Source: Neptuniibacter sp.
GTDB taxonomy: Bacteria; Pseudomonadota; Gammaproteobacteria; Pseudomonadales; Balneatricaceae
DNA length: 15,711 nucleotides
Assembly (NCBI GenBank): GCA_024686055.1
Contig: JAIBDV010000022.1
Span: 1 to 15,711, forward strand
Reading direction: 5' to 3'
Part shown: piece after piece, positions 1-6,730 of the stretch
Layout of the letters: each line of letters opens with the position of its first letter
Position numbering within the stretch: position 1 is the first letter of the stretch
Position numbers and translations under genes: made by a program
Notes under the pieces: model-generated
Told to the model about the DNA's origin: nothing
Databases searched by the model: none
What the model saw: the letters and a program-made list of their open reading frames with translations, nothing else

Positions 1-394
1 CGCCACTGCCAGTTCAAGTGCCAACATTCTGCACCGTGACCCGGATTACAGCCTGCAGCTGGACAGTTTCATCAGCCGAGGCCGCTGGATGCCAATGCTC
101 AGTCTGGGCTACAAATGGATGGGCGATGGCGACAATTATGCGCCACGCAATGTCTGGCTGGCCTCAGCCGGCGCTCAGTATCAGCTGGATAACCGCTGCA
201 GCCTGGGCGGAATTGCAGATTACCGCCAACGCCTGACCGCAACTGGCGAGCCACTGCAGGAGGTGATGGGTTATCTGGCCTGCCCGCTCAACAGTGACTG
301 GACACTGACCAGCTACCTGCTGACCGGGTTCAGCGACAGCAGTGTTGATCAGGGGATCGGTTTCCAGCTGAGCTGGCGGCAACCCCGCCTTTAG
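1..394 (+). CDS. Probable outer-membrane beta-barrel protein, C-terminal part (partial)
   Basis: An open frame enters from the left edge (first full codon at position 2) and runs to a TAG at 392-394, giving about 130 visible residues. The sequence alternates polar and hydrophobic residues in short strands separated by turns, with frequent Tyr, Trp and Gly, as in the last strands of an outer-membrane barrel. The segment ending LTGFSDSSVDQGIGFQLSW resembles the C-terminal strands of the 'transporter' or phenol-MetA-pathway type outer-membrane proteins. That family call is an inference from style. The N-terminus and any signal peptide lie outside the window. The last residues are RQPRL rather than the terminal aromatic residue of many porins. 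The gene converges on brnQ and shares its terminator. Confidence 0.6.
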   Translation, partial: ATASSSANILHRDPDYSLQLDSFISRGRWMPMLSLGYKWMGDGDNYAPRNVWLASAGAQYQLDNRCSLGGIADYRQRLTATGEPLQEVMGYLACPLNSDWTLTSYLLTGFSDSSVDQGIGFQLSWRQPRL

Positions 395-436
395 CCTATG
401 CCGTTGACTGTCAGTGAACAGCGCCATCGACACACG

Positions 437-474
437 AAAAAGCCCCCTGTGCTTCACCGCACAGGGGGCTTTTC
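437..474. terminator. Bidirectional Rho-independent terminator
   Basis: A perfect 10-bp GC-rich stem (442-451 GCCCCCTGTG with 460-469 CACAGGGGGC) is extended by an A run on the left and a T run on the right (438-441 with 470-473), around an 8-base loop. With A's before and T's after, it can stop both the plus-strand barrel gene ending at 394 and the minus-strand brnQ ending at 520. Confidence 0.9.
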
Positions 475-519
475 TTGAACCGCATCAGCGGCCCTTAATC
501 AGGCCGCTGGAGTTCCCTG

Positions 520-1827
520 TCAGGCAGCAACCGCAGCCGAACGGTTTTTCTTCAGTAGCATAAACACCAGTAACACGGCCAGCACTGGCATCGCCCAGGC
601 CATGCCAATGTCGAACAATGGCAGGAATGCCAGCGCATCCAGTGAAACGCCAACAACTTTAAGCCCTTCCAGCAGACCAAAAACCGTCGATACTGCCAGT
701 ACGCTGCTCAATGCAACCCGCGGCATCGCCATCTGATTGGCAAACAGACTGAACAGAATCAGCGCAATGGTAATCGGATATACTGCTACCAGCACCGGAA
801 TACTCATGCTGATCAGCTGGCTCAGATCCAGGTTAGCAACCGCCACACAAGCCAGGCCGTTGAGAATAACAAACTGACCGTAACTAACTTTCGTGGTCAG
901 GCTGGAGAAGTAATCAGAACAGGCGCTGAGCAGTCCAACCGCCGTAGTCAGGCAAGCCAGCGTAATTACCGCCGCCAGAATCATCAGGCCCGCACTGCCG
1001 AAACGCAGATCAACATAGGCGCTAAGAATCTGACCGCCGTTGGTAGCGTCTGGCACCAGCTGGGCATTCTGCGCACCTAGGATAAACAGTGATACATACA
1101 CAACCGCCAGGCCCGCTGCCGCAATAACGGCAGCGATCACCAGGTAACGGTACTGTTCACTCGCTGCCGTAATGCCTTTCTTCTTCAGCAGATCAATAAT
1201 CAGCATGCCGAACATGATCGATGCCAGCGCATCCATGGTGTTGTAGCCCTCCAGGAAGCCCTTCACATAAGCACCACCGGCATAGGCTGCACTGGTCGGC
1301 GCAACCGTACCTGCATCACCCAGCAGCACAGAGGCCGCCAGAGCCAGCAGCAGCACGATCAGCAGTGGCGTCAGCACCTTACCCACAGAATCCATCAGTT
1401 TACCTGGGTACAGTGCCAGCAGCATGGCCAGCACAAAAAAACCGATAGAGTAGATCAACTGTCCATTATCGCTGTCACCCTGCATAAACGGCTGAACACC
1501 CAGTTCATAGGCCACCAGCGCAGTACGCGGTGCCGCAATCAGCGGGCCGATAATGATAAAGATCGCCACGGCGATCGTAGCACCCATCCAGGCAGGCAGT
1601 GCCCGGGTCATCGTTGGAATACCACCACCGGCTTTAGCCACTGCAAACAGCCCCAGTAGCGGCAAGCCCACCGCCGTGGTCAGAAAACCCAGCATCGCCA
1701 GGGAGACCTGCTCACCGGCCAGCATGCCCGCCAGTGGTGGAAAGATAATATTACCGGCGCCCAGAAAGAACGCGAATGTCATAAAACCAAGGCCCAGTGT
1801 GTCAGCCATGCTCAATCGTGTAGTCAA
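520..1827 (-). CDS. brnQ: Branched-chain amino acid carrier BrnQ (LIVCS family)
   Basis: The 435-residue protein is a polytopic inner-membrane carrier with about 12 hydrophobic segments. It starts with the family signature region GFMTFAFFLGAGNIIFPP at about residues 14-31. Length matches the family (about 440 residues). LIVCS carriers import leucine, isoleucine and valine with Na+ or H+. The start is TTG at 1827: a GAGG Shine-Dalgarno lies 6 bases before it, and the resulting N-terminus lines up with that of BrnQ. The first ATG (1809) lacks an upstream ribosome site. The gene stands alone and has no obvious link to the paa cluster. The C-terminus ends in a short basic tail (KKNRSAAVAA), and transcription ends at the terminator at 437-474. 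Confidence 0.93.
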   Translation of the reverse strand: MTTRLSMADTLGLGFMTFAFFLGAGNIIFPPLAGMLAGEQVSLAMLGFLTTAVGLPLLGLFAVAKAGGGIPTMTRALPAWMGATIAVAIFIIIGPLIAAPRTALVAYELGVQPFMQGDSDNGQLIYSIGFFVLAMLLALYPGKLMDSVGKVLTPLLIVLLLALAASVLLGDAGTVAPTSAAYAGGAYVKGFLEGYNTMDALASIMFGMLIIDLLKKKGITAASEQYRYLVIAAVIAAAGLAVVYVSLFILGAQNAQLVPDATNGGQILSAYVDLRFGSAGLMILAAVITLACLTTAVGLLSACSDYFSSLTTKVSYGQFVILNGLACVAVANLDLSQLISMSIPVLVAVYPITIALILFSLFANQMAMPRVALSSVLAVSTVFGLLEGLKVVGVSLDALAFLPLFDIGMAWAMPVLAVLLVFMLLKKNRSAAVAA

Positions 1828-1833
1828 AATATG

Positions 1834-1848
1834 CCTCGTGTTAACACG
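1834..1848 (-). promoter_or_regulatory. brnQ ribosome site overlapped by a 12-bp palindrome
   Basis: On the minus strand the perfect palindrome CGTGTTAACACG (1837-1848) runs directly into the GAGG ribosome site (1834-1837) of the TTG-started brnQ. The overlap could let a DNA-binding repressor or an RNA hairpin affect brnQ expression. No regulator can be named from the sequence. Confidence 0.4.
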
Positions 1849-2018
1849 CTATCTTGTTATATCGGCACTGATATTTGGGGGTGCTTGTAATAAGTATGTA
1901 GGCGCAACGTCAGAACGCAGTATCCACCGTGAACACTGCACCCGGAGGCGACAAAGCCCCGCAGGTTCGCCATGGACTGACGCTGATCCCGGCATCCACC
2001 CGGTACCGATGGACGCGG

Positions 2019-2048
2019 ATCATACCAAAGTAGAACTAGAAATGTAAT
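2019..2048 (-). promoter_or_regulatory. Possible brnQ promoter with long leader
   Basis: On the minus strand ATTACA (2048-2043) and TATGAT (2024-2019) are separated by 18 bases, with a start expected near 2012. This would give brnQ a leader of about 185 bases, GC-rich in its first half, with a weak inverted repeat GGCGA/TCGCC around 1947-1971. No known riboswitch pattern was recognised. Confidence 0.3.
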
Positions 2049-2061
2049 TGATGCAGTAGCG

Positions 2062-2361
2062 GTGAAAGCGAAAGAAATTACACCGATAAATCACTCAGCT
2101 GACAGGAACATATATTCACCAGCGTCGTTGCAAAATCACTCAGAAAAGAACGGCCAGTTTAGCCAGCCAAAACAGGCTGATGTAAAACACGAGGGTGGAA
2201 AAGTCACAGGTCAGGTAAAAACACATACATCACCCAAACACCGTACTAATGGGATGCCGAGCGACGATATTGAACGGAGGGAGCAGAATATCCACACGGC
2301 AGACGGTGACAGCCAGATAAAAACCACAGCGGGAAAGAAGAGAAAGAAGCAAAGGGAATAG
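2062..2361 (+). CDS. Doubtful small hydrophilic ORF
   Basis: This is a 99-codon open frame starting with GTG and ending in TAG. It has no convincing ribosome site. The product would be very hydrophilic and basic (rich in Lys, Gln, Asn, His and Ser, ending GKKRKKQRE), with no hydrophobic core, domain or recognised family. The DNA is more A-rich than the neighbouring genes. It converges on the GGA-rich RNA at 2393-2700. It may be a chance frame in non-coding or decayed DNA and is listed because nothing else explains this stretch. Confidence 0.2.
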   Translation: MKAKEITPINHSADRNIYSPASLQNHSEKNGQFSQPKQADVKHEGGKVTGQVKTHTSPKHRTNGMPSDDIERREQNIHTADGDSQIKTTAGKKRKKQRE

Positions 2362-2392
2362 CGAATGATGCGTCTATACTGCTGAGGCAAAA

Positions 2393-2700
2393 AGCAAAAA
2401 GGGCCAGTTTGCTAATGCAACTGACCCTTCCGCGATTTCCGTATCACATGCCATTATCCGTAACAGCATTTTGTACATCCCGTACAACTGCAATCCGTGC
2501 AGTACTACACATCCTTTTGCGCTTCAGCATGCCCTGGCTCCTGCCTGGTAATACTGAAATTCGTTAACGAACGTCCGTGCCGCTAACGCTACCACTCCGT
2601 GGTAATGTGTCGCATTCCGTGCGACGGTCCTTCAATGTCCGCGCCAGCTATCCGTGCATCCCTGGCTGTTGTGGTGCGTCCTGTGCACCCCGTCCATGGA
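2393..2700 (-). ncRNA. CsrB/RsmB-type CsrA-sequestering small RNA (candidate)
   Basis: Read on the minus strand, this stretch of about 308 bases contains 16 GGA motifs, mostly ACGGA, CGGAT or AGGAC, where about four to five would be expected by chance. At least seven are displayed in hairpin loops: 2673-2689 (stem GGTGC, loop ACAGGAC), 2643-2666 (stem GCCAG, two GGAs in the loop), 2610-2624 (stem TCGCA, loop CGGAA), 2590-2604 (stem TACCAC, loop GGA), 2562-2588 (8-bp stem, ACGGA in the loop), 2488-2502 (stem CTGCA, loop CGGAT), 2471-2487 (stem TTGTAC, loop GGGAT). The segment 2448-2469 folds as a 9-bp stem with a CGGA tetraloop. The GTACGGGATGTAC element is close to the CsrA consensus RUACARGGAUGU. 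The RNA ends in an intrinsic terminator, has a TAGAAT box upstream, and holds no credible ORF. This is the architecture of CsrB/CsrC/RsmB RNAs, which titrate the translational regulator CsrA/RsmA. The 5' end is estimated. Confidence 0.87.
2396..2427 (-). terminator. Rho-independent terminator of the CsrB-like RNA
   Basis: On the minus strand a stem with one mismatch and one bulged base (2427-2417 with 2412-2401; GGG, CAGTT and GC blocks paired, loop ATTA) is followed directly by TTTTT, then GC and another TTTTT. The T run exists only on this side, so it ends minus-strand transcription coming from about 2700. Confidence 0.82.
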
Positions 2701-2705
2701 TAGCC

Positions 2706-2748
2706 ATTCTAGTCATTTGAGGTTCAGGTGATATAGGAAGAACTCCTA
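2706..2748 (-). promoter_or_regulatory. Promoter and possible activator site of the CsrB-like RNA
   Basis: A TAGAAT box (2711-2706, minus strand) lies about 7 bases before the predicted RNA start. The expected -35 position holds ATATCA, a poor match, which suggests an activator. Just upstream is an inverted repeat TAGGA-N5-TCCTA (2734-2748), centred about 42 bases before the start, where a class II activator would sit. It does not resemble the GacA/UvrY TGTAAG-N6-CTTACA box, so the binding protein is unknown. Confidence 0.45.
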
Positions 2749-2804
2749 ATTTACCCTTATGCAGGGAACTTTTTACTCCCCTTTCACAACCCATAGACCT
2801 GGAT

Positions 2805-3563
2805 TCAGTTTTCCTGGATCACCGGACGGATCAGTAGCTCGCTAACATCGACATAAGGCGGCTGGCTGAGCGCATACAGAATGCCATTGGCAATATCCCG
2901 GGGCTGCAGAATGGGTGAATCTTCGGCATACATGTTGTCTTTGACGGCACTGCGAATTTTGTCATGGCCGATGCTGTCTGGCAGTTCAGTGGCCACCGAG
3001 CCTGGCTGAATATCGGTCACCCGGACATTGAAACGGATCGCCTCTTTGCGCAGCGTATCAGAGATTGCCCGTACCGCATGTTTGGTGCCACCGTACACAC
3101 CAGCGCTCTGATAAGTCTGGCGTGCGGCAATGGAACTGATATTGACGATATGACCCGTTTTACGTTCCGCCATGCCCGAATAGACCGCGTGGATGGCATA
3201 GAGCACCCCTTTGATATTCACATCAATCATCCGGTCCCATTCATCGACCCGGCCATTGATAATCGGACTGATCGGCATGGTGCCTGCGTTGTTAATCAGA
3301 ATATCGACCCCACCGAGTGCCGCCAGCTGCTCACCCACCACAGCCATCGCGGCCCGATCAGATACATCGACCGGTGCCACCGTGACAGTAACACCCTGGC
3401 CTTGCAATTCAGCTGCCAGCGCGTCGAGCTTTTCAACGCGACGGGCCGAGATCACCAGCTCAGCGCCTTCACTGGCCAGCAGCCGCGCGGTCGCTTCGCC
3501 GATGCCAGAGCTGGCACCGGTAATCCATACCCGTTTACCGGTTAAAGTCTGTTCTGTGTTCAT
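2805..3563 (-). CDS. Classical short-chain dehydrogenase/reductase (SDR)
   Basis: This 252-residue cytosolic NAD(P)-dependent oxidoreductase has a Rossmann fold: cofactor motif TGASSGIG (residues 15-22), NNAG (91-94), and the catalytic Ser (143/144), Tyr157 and Lys161 in YGGTK. Arg41 and Arg42 after the second strand suggest NADP(H). The overall pattern is that of the YdfG-like SDRs acting on small hydroxy acids or alcohols, but the substrate cannot be told from sequence. The second of two adjacent ATGs (3563) is chosen because GAGAG lies 6 bases before it; the first (3566) would leave only 3. It stands apart from the paa genes, with about 120 bases between it and the upstream hypothetical gene, so a role in phenylacetate breakdown is not implied. 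Confidence 0.9.
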   Translation of the reverse strand: MNTEQTLTGKRVWITGASSGIGEATARLLASEGAELVISARRVEKLDALAAELQGQGVTVTVAPVDVSDRAAMAVVGEQLAALGGVDILINNAGTMPISPIINGRVDEWDRMIDVNIKGVLYAIHAVYSGMAERKTGHIVNISSIAARQTYQSAGVYGGTKHAVRAISDTLRKEAIRFNVRVTDIQPGSVATELPDSIGHDKIRSAVKDNMYAEDSPILQPRDIANGILYALSQPPYVDVSELLIRPVIQEN

Positions 3564-3615
3564 CATCTACTCTCTTGCTAGCCCTGGATAAACGAACTTA
3601 ATATCATCGTGCAGG

Positions 3616-3642
3616 CCTCTGAACTCGATTCAGGTTCAGGGG
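3616..3642. other. Intergenic inverted repeat
   Basis: CCTCTGAAC (3616-3624) and GTTCAGGGG (3634-3642) form a 9-bp stem with one G-T pair, midway between the SDR start and the end of the small gene at 3683. It has no T run, so it is not a clear terminator; an operator or mRNA structure is possible. Confidence 0.35.
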
Positions 3643-3682
3643 TATGACGCGACGGGACCTCGCTGCTACATAAGGTCTGGTG

Positions 3683-3964
3683 TTACTTTGTTACGACGAA
3701 ATCATCATCCAGCCCGAATGGCTGCTCAGTGATGTAGAAACCAATACAGCCCACGGACCACAAACCATTGACCAGTATTTCGCCATCGCCTTCATCGGCG
3801 TATTTCAGCGTCCAGATATACTGATCACCAGCCTCCATCATCAACTCTTCGGCCAGGAATTCATCTTCCACCATCAACGGGTTTTCACCGCCAGCATTGA
3901 TATCTTTAGGCTGGAATTTCTCCGCCCAGTCAGCGTATTTCATTTCGGTGGTGGTAATGCTCAT
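3683..3964 (-). CDS. Small acidic hypothetical protein
   Basis: This 93-residue protein has a good ribosome site (GGAGAG 5 bases before the ATG). It is strongly acidic (many Glu and Asp, ending FGLDDDFVVTK), contains three Trp and two Met-rich stretches, and has no signal peptide or membrane segment, so it is likely a small cytosolic protein. No family was recognised. It lies downstream of the enoyl-CoA hydratase, from which it is separated by a terminator hairpin (3984-4016). Expression may therefore depend on readthrough or a promoter of its own. A link to phenylacetate metabolism rests on position only. Confidence 0.65.
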   Translation of the reverse strand: MSITTTEMKYADWAEKFQPKDINAGGENPLMVEDEFLAEELMMEAGDQYIWTLKYADEGDGEILVNGLWSVGCIGFYITEQPFGLDDDFVVTK

Positions 3965-3983
3965 TGTCGCTCTCCAGACAGGG

Positions 3984-4016
3984 AAAAACCGCGACCGGTA
4001 CGCTGGACGCGGTTTT
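3984..4016. terminator. Rho-independent terminator after the enoyl-CoA hydratase gene
   Basis: AAAACCGCG (3985-3993) pairs perfectly with CGCGGTTTT (4008-4016) around a 14-base loop. On the minus strand the stem ends in five T's, placed 30 bases after the stop codon of the hydratase gene. Confidence 0.72.
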
Positions 4017-4045
4017 GAATCACAATTCGAATGTTTTCGAGCCGA

Positions 4046-4831
4046 TTACTTATGCTTGAATACCGGCTTACGCTTCTCCGCAAACGCATCCATTCCCTCT
4101 TTGCAATCTTCGAAGGCAAAGGTGGACTCAAAGGTACGCCGCTCAAATTTCAGACCATCGCTCAGGTCAGCATCCACTGCCATATTCACCGCCTCTTTCA
4201 CCATCATCACCACCGGACGGGAGTTCGATGCGATCTTGCTGGCGGTTTTGAATGCCTGCGCCTTCAGTTCTTCTGCGCTGACAATACGCGCCACCAGGCC
4301 TGAACGTTCGGCTTCTTCAGCATCCATCATCCGGCCCGTCAGGCACATCTCCATCGCTTTGGCTTTACCCACTGCTTTGGTCAGGCGCTGCGTACCACCC
4401 GCCCCTGGCATGGTGCCGATGCTGATCTCCGGCTGGCCGAATTTCGCGGTATCCGCGGCGATAATAAAGTCACAGGCCATCGCCATTTCACAACCGCCAC
4501 CCAGCGCAAAGCCCGCAACGGCGGCAATAATCGGCGTACGTGCCTCATCAATCGCACGCCAGCAGTCACGTTTCACATAGGGGAAATCACTGTAGTACAT
4601 ATCGATGAAGGCCTGATCCTTCATTTCTTTGATATCCGCACCTGCCGCAAACACCTTGTCGCCGCCGGTCAGCACAATACAGCGCACCTGCGCATCACGG
4701 TCCAGCGCATCCAGTGCATCGCCCAGCTCAGAGGTCAATTGCACGTTCAATGCATTCATCACCTGAGGACGGTTCAGGGTGACAGTACCTACACCGGATT
4801 CAATCTCAACGGTGATCATTTCGTAAGACAT
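4046..4831 (-). CDS. Enoyl-CoA hydratase (crotonase family), candidate oxepin-CoA hydrolase partner of PaaN
   Basis: The 261-residue protein is a standard cytosolic crotonase. The oxyanion-hole segment AAGADIKEM is at about residues 62-70. Both catalytic glutamates of true hydratases are present: Glu115 in GGGCEM and Glu135 in GQPEISIG. The C-terminus carries the family ending FAEKRKPVFKHK. The start at 4831 (MSYEM) is preferred over an in-frame upstream ATG (4873) because AAGGA lies 8 bases before it and homology begins there. The gene is next to paaN, which lacks the hydratase half of PaaZ. In organisms without the PaaZ fusion, stand-alone hydratases have been shown to open oxepin-CoA (Ech of Azoarcus evansii), so that role is plausible here. 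It could instead be a general 2,3-dehydroadipyl-CoA or fatty-acid hydratase. A terminator lies between it and paaN. Confidence 0.88.
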   Translation of the reverse strand: MSYEMITVEIESGVGTVTLNRPQVMNALNVQLTSELGDALDALDRDAQVRCIVLTGGDKVFAAGADIKEMKDQAFIDMYYSDFPYVKRDCWRAIDEARTPIIAAVAGFALGGGCEMAMACDFIIAADTAKFGQPEISIGTMPGAGGTQRLTKAVGKAKAMEMCLTGRMMDAEEAERSGLVARIVSAEELKAQAFKTASKIASNSRPVVMMVKEAVNMAVDADLSDGLKFERRTFESTFAFEDCKEGMDAFAEKRKPVFKHK

Positions 4832-4887
4832 ATCAGATTCCTTGCTATCAATGACACACAGCCAATCGGCCACGGCAAACGCACGAT

Positions 4888-4915
4888 AAAAAAAAGCCGG
4901 ATGAAATCATCCGGC
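4888..4915 (-). terminator. Rho-independent terminator of paaN
   Basis: GCCGGATG (4896-4903) pairs perfectly with CATCCGGC (4908-4915), with a 4-base loop. On the minus strand the stem is followed by eight T's. It lies about 75 bases after the paaN stop and before the enoyl-CoA hydratase gene, separating the two transcripts at least in part. Confidence 0.9.
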
Positions 4916-4989
4916 CAGGTGAGCAGCAGATAAAGCCATCCACTGATTCTATCTGCTTCGCCCTGCGGACGGGCTGCCCGCGTTGTTGC

Positions 4990-6660
4990 TTATTTCGGAT
5001 GACGACGACTCTGCACCACCCGGAACCGGTTCGCCACAAAGGCCAGATCCGCCAGGCAGGCGTTTGCTGCCGGATTCGCACCGGTGGCATGGAAGTCACT
5101 GAATGCTGCACTCTGGTTGACGAAAACACCGCCGGTCAGATTACAGGACAGGGCAACACCCGCGTCCAGTGAAGCCTCTTCGATCTGCGCCAGCACAGCT
5201 TCATCAGTAGAATAACAGCCCATGGTGATGGCACCATGCTCTTTCACCGCTTTGCTCGCCAGCGCAATGGACTGCGCCGTGTCCGCTGTTTTAACCACAA
5301 AGGAGATCGGCCCGAACAGCTCCTGCATATAGGTGGCTTCTTTATCCGCATCGATGGTCATAATCAGTGGGCTGTGAACACGGGCATCCTTGAACCATGG
5401 ATTATCCATCGCCTCGGAGTCGCGAACCACCTCGCCCAGCCCTTTGCTGGCCTGGATACGCTCAGCCGTGGCCGGTGCCTGGATTGCACCCAGTACCATG
5501 CCCGCACGCTCTGGATCAGACAGGAATTTAGTCACACCCGTTGAAATTGCCTGGGCTACTTCATCGAAAGACTTATGGCCATCTTCCGTCTCGATACCAC
5601 CGGCAGGCACAAAGATGTCCTGCGGTGTCGTACACATCTGACCGGAATACAGGCTCAGGGTGAACGACAGGTTACGTACCAGGCCTTTGAAGTCATCCGT
5701 CGAGTCGATGATGATGGTGTTTACACCGGCTTTCTCGGTGTACACCTGCGCCTGACGGCAATTATCTTCCAGCCAGTTACCGAACGGCGTGTTACCGGTG
5801 AAGTCGATCACTTTGATCTCATCACGCTGTGCCAGCTCGGCGGTGCAAGGTTTAGCCGGATCTTCGTCGATTACCATGGACACGATATGCGCTGGCAGAC
5901 CGTTTTCAACCAGTACGTCCTGGGCGATCTTGATGGAGATTGCGGCAGGCAGAATCGCCGCTGGATGTGGTTTGACGATAGTCGGGTTACCCGTTACCAG
6001 CGAGGCAAACAGGCCCGGATAGGTATTCCAGGTCGGGAACGTCGAACAACCAATGACCAGACCCACACCGCGGCCAACCACGGTGAATTTTTTATCCATG
6101 ACCAGCGGGTCATGTTTACCCTGGGGTTTGGTCCATGTGGCAGCCGCAGGCGCAGACATCATCGCCTGGTAACCATACGCCAGCGCTTCCATACCGCGAT
6201 CCTGAGCATGGGGGCCACCTGCCTGGAAAGCCATCATAAAGCCCTGACCTGAGGTATGCATCACCGCATAACCGATCTCAAAACTGGCCTTGTTGATGCG
6301 CTCCAGCATCTCCATACAGATGCCTGCACGGCCCTCAACGCCAATCTCGCGCCAGGCTTTACGCGCCGCTTCCATCTCAGGCAACAGTACATCCAGATCC
6401 ACGGCTGGATACTGAGTATTGATCTCGAAACCGTATGGCGACTGCTCGCTGCCCGCTTTACCTGTGATGCCCGGCATCTGCAGCGCAAAGTCAGCACCAA
6501 TGTGCGCTTTGAATGCGTTCTCACCATCTTTATTGGCCGTTTCACCGTAGGCGCGCGGGCTCGGGTTTTCCTTGAACGGGCTGAAGTAATCACGGCTTTG
6601 TGTCGCAGCGACAGCGGCGTTCAGAGTATCCTGGTGCTTGGCAAACAGAGTTTCGCTCAT
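4990..6660 (-). CDS. paaN: Phenylacetate-degradation aldehyde dehydrogenase PaaN
   Basis: The 556-residue protein belongs to the aldehyde dehydrogenase superfamily in the PaaN branch. The nucleophile Cys343 sits in SGQMCTTPQ, and Glu309 in YTEKAG occupies the position of the general base (as in the EADSLN segment of PaaZ). The cofactor region around TFPTWNTYPGLFASLVTGNPTIVKP is at about residues 207-231. It is shorter than the PaaZ fusion (about 680 residues) and has no C-terminal MaoC-like hydratase domain. It should oxidise the reactive 3-oxo-5,6-dehydrosuberyl-CoA semialdehyde formed on ring opening, using NADP+, and needs a separate oxepin-CoA hydrolase. The start is ATG at 6660 with GGGAG 6 bases upstream. 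It lies 70 bases downstream of the flavodoxin gene and is probably co-transcribed with it from the divergent promoter region. Confidence 0.93.
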   Translation of the reverse strand: MSETLFAKHQDTLNAAVAATQSRDYFSPFKENPSPRAYGETANKDGENAFKAHIGADFALQMPGITGKAGSEQSPYGFEINTQYPAVDLDVLLPEMEAARKAWREIGVEGRAGICMEMLERINKASFEIGYAVMHTSGQGFMMAFQAGGPHAQDRGMEALAYGYQAMMSAPAAATWTKPQGKHDPLVMDKKFTVVGRGVGLVIGCSTFPTWNTYPGLFASLVTGNPTIVKPHPAAILPAAISIKIAQDVLVENGLPAHIVSMVIDEDPAKPCTAELAQRDEIKVIDFTGNTPFGNWLEDNCRQAQVYTEKAGVNTIIIDSTDDFKGLVRNLSFTLSLYSGQMCTTPQDIFVPAGGIETEDGHKSFDEVAQAISTGVTKFLSDPERAGMVLGAIQAPATAERIQASKGLGEVVRDSEAMDNPWFKDARVHSPLIMTIDADKEATYMQELFGPISFVVKTADTAQSIALASKAVKEHGAITMGCYSTDEAVLAQIEEASLDAGVALSCNLTGGVFVNQSAAFSDFHATGANPAANACLADLAFVANRFRVVQSRRHPK

Positions 6661-6730
6661 CGTGTTCTCCCGTCTGATATTTTATTATTCATTGTTACAG
6701 CACAGTTTTCAGCACAACCACAGCAGCCAC

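Noticed and set aside
1857..1973. Minus-strand 38-codon frame in the brnQ leader as an attenuation peptide
   Set aside because: It lacks a ribosome site and has no run of Leu, Ile or Val codons.
2440..2700. Repeated TCCGT units as a CRISPR array or tandem repeat
   Set aside because: Spacing is irregular, the repeats are only about 5 bases, and each sits in a different hairpin stem; GGA-in-loop RNA structure explains them better.
2813..2819. Repeat CCTGGAT at 2798-2804 and 2813-2819 as a terminator of the SDR gene
   Set aside because: The copies are direct, not inverted, so they do not form a stem; no intrinsic terminator was seen there.
4832..4873. Longer start for the enoyl-CoA hydratase at 4873
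   Set aside because: The extra 14 residues have no family match, and AAGGA is correctly spaced from the ATG at 4831.
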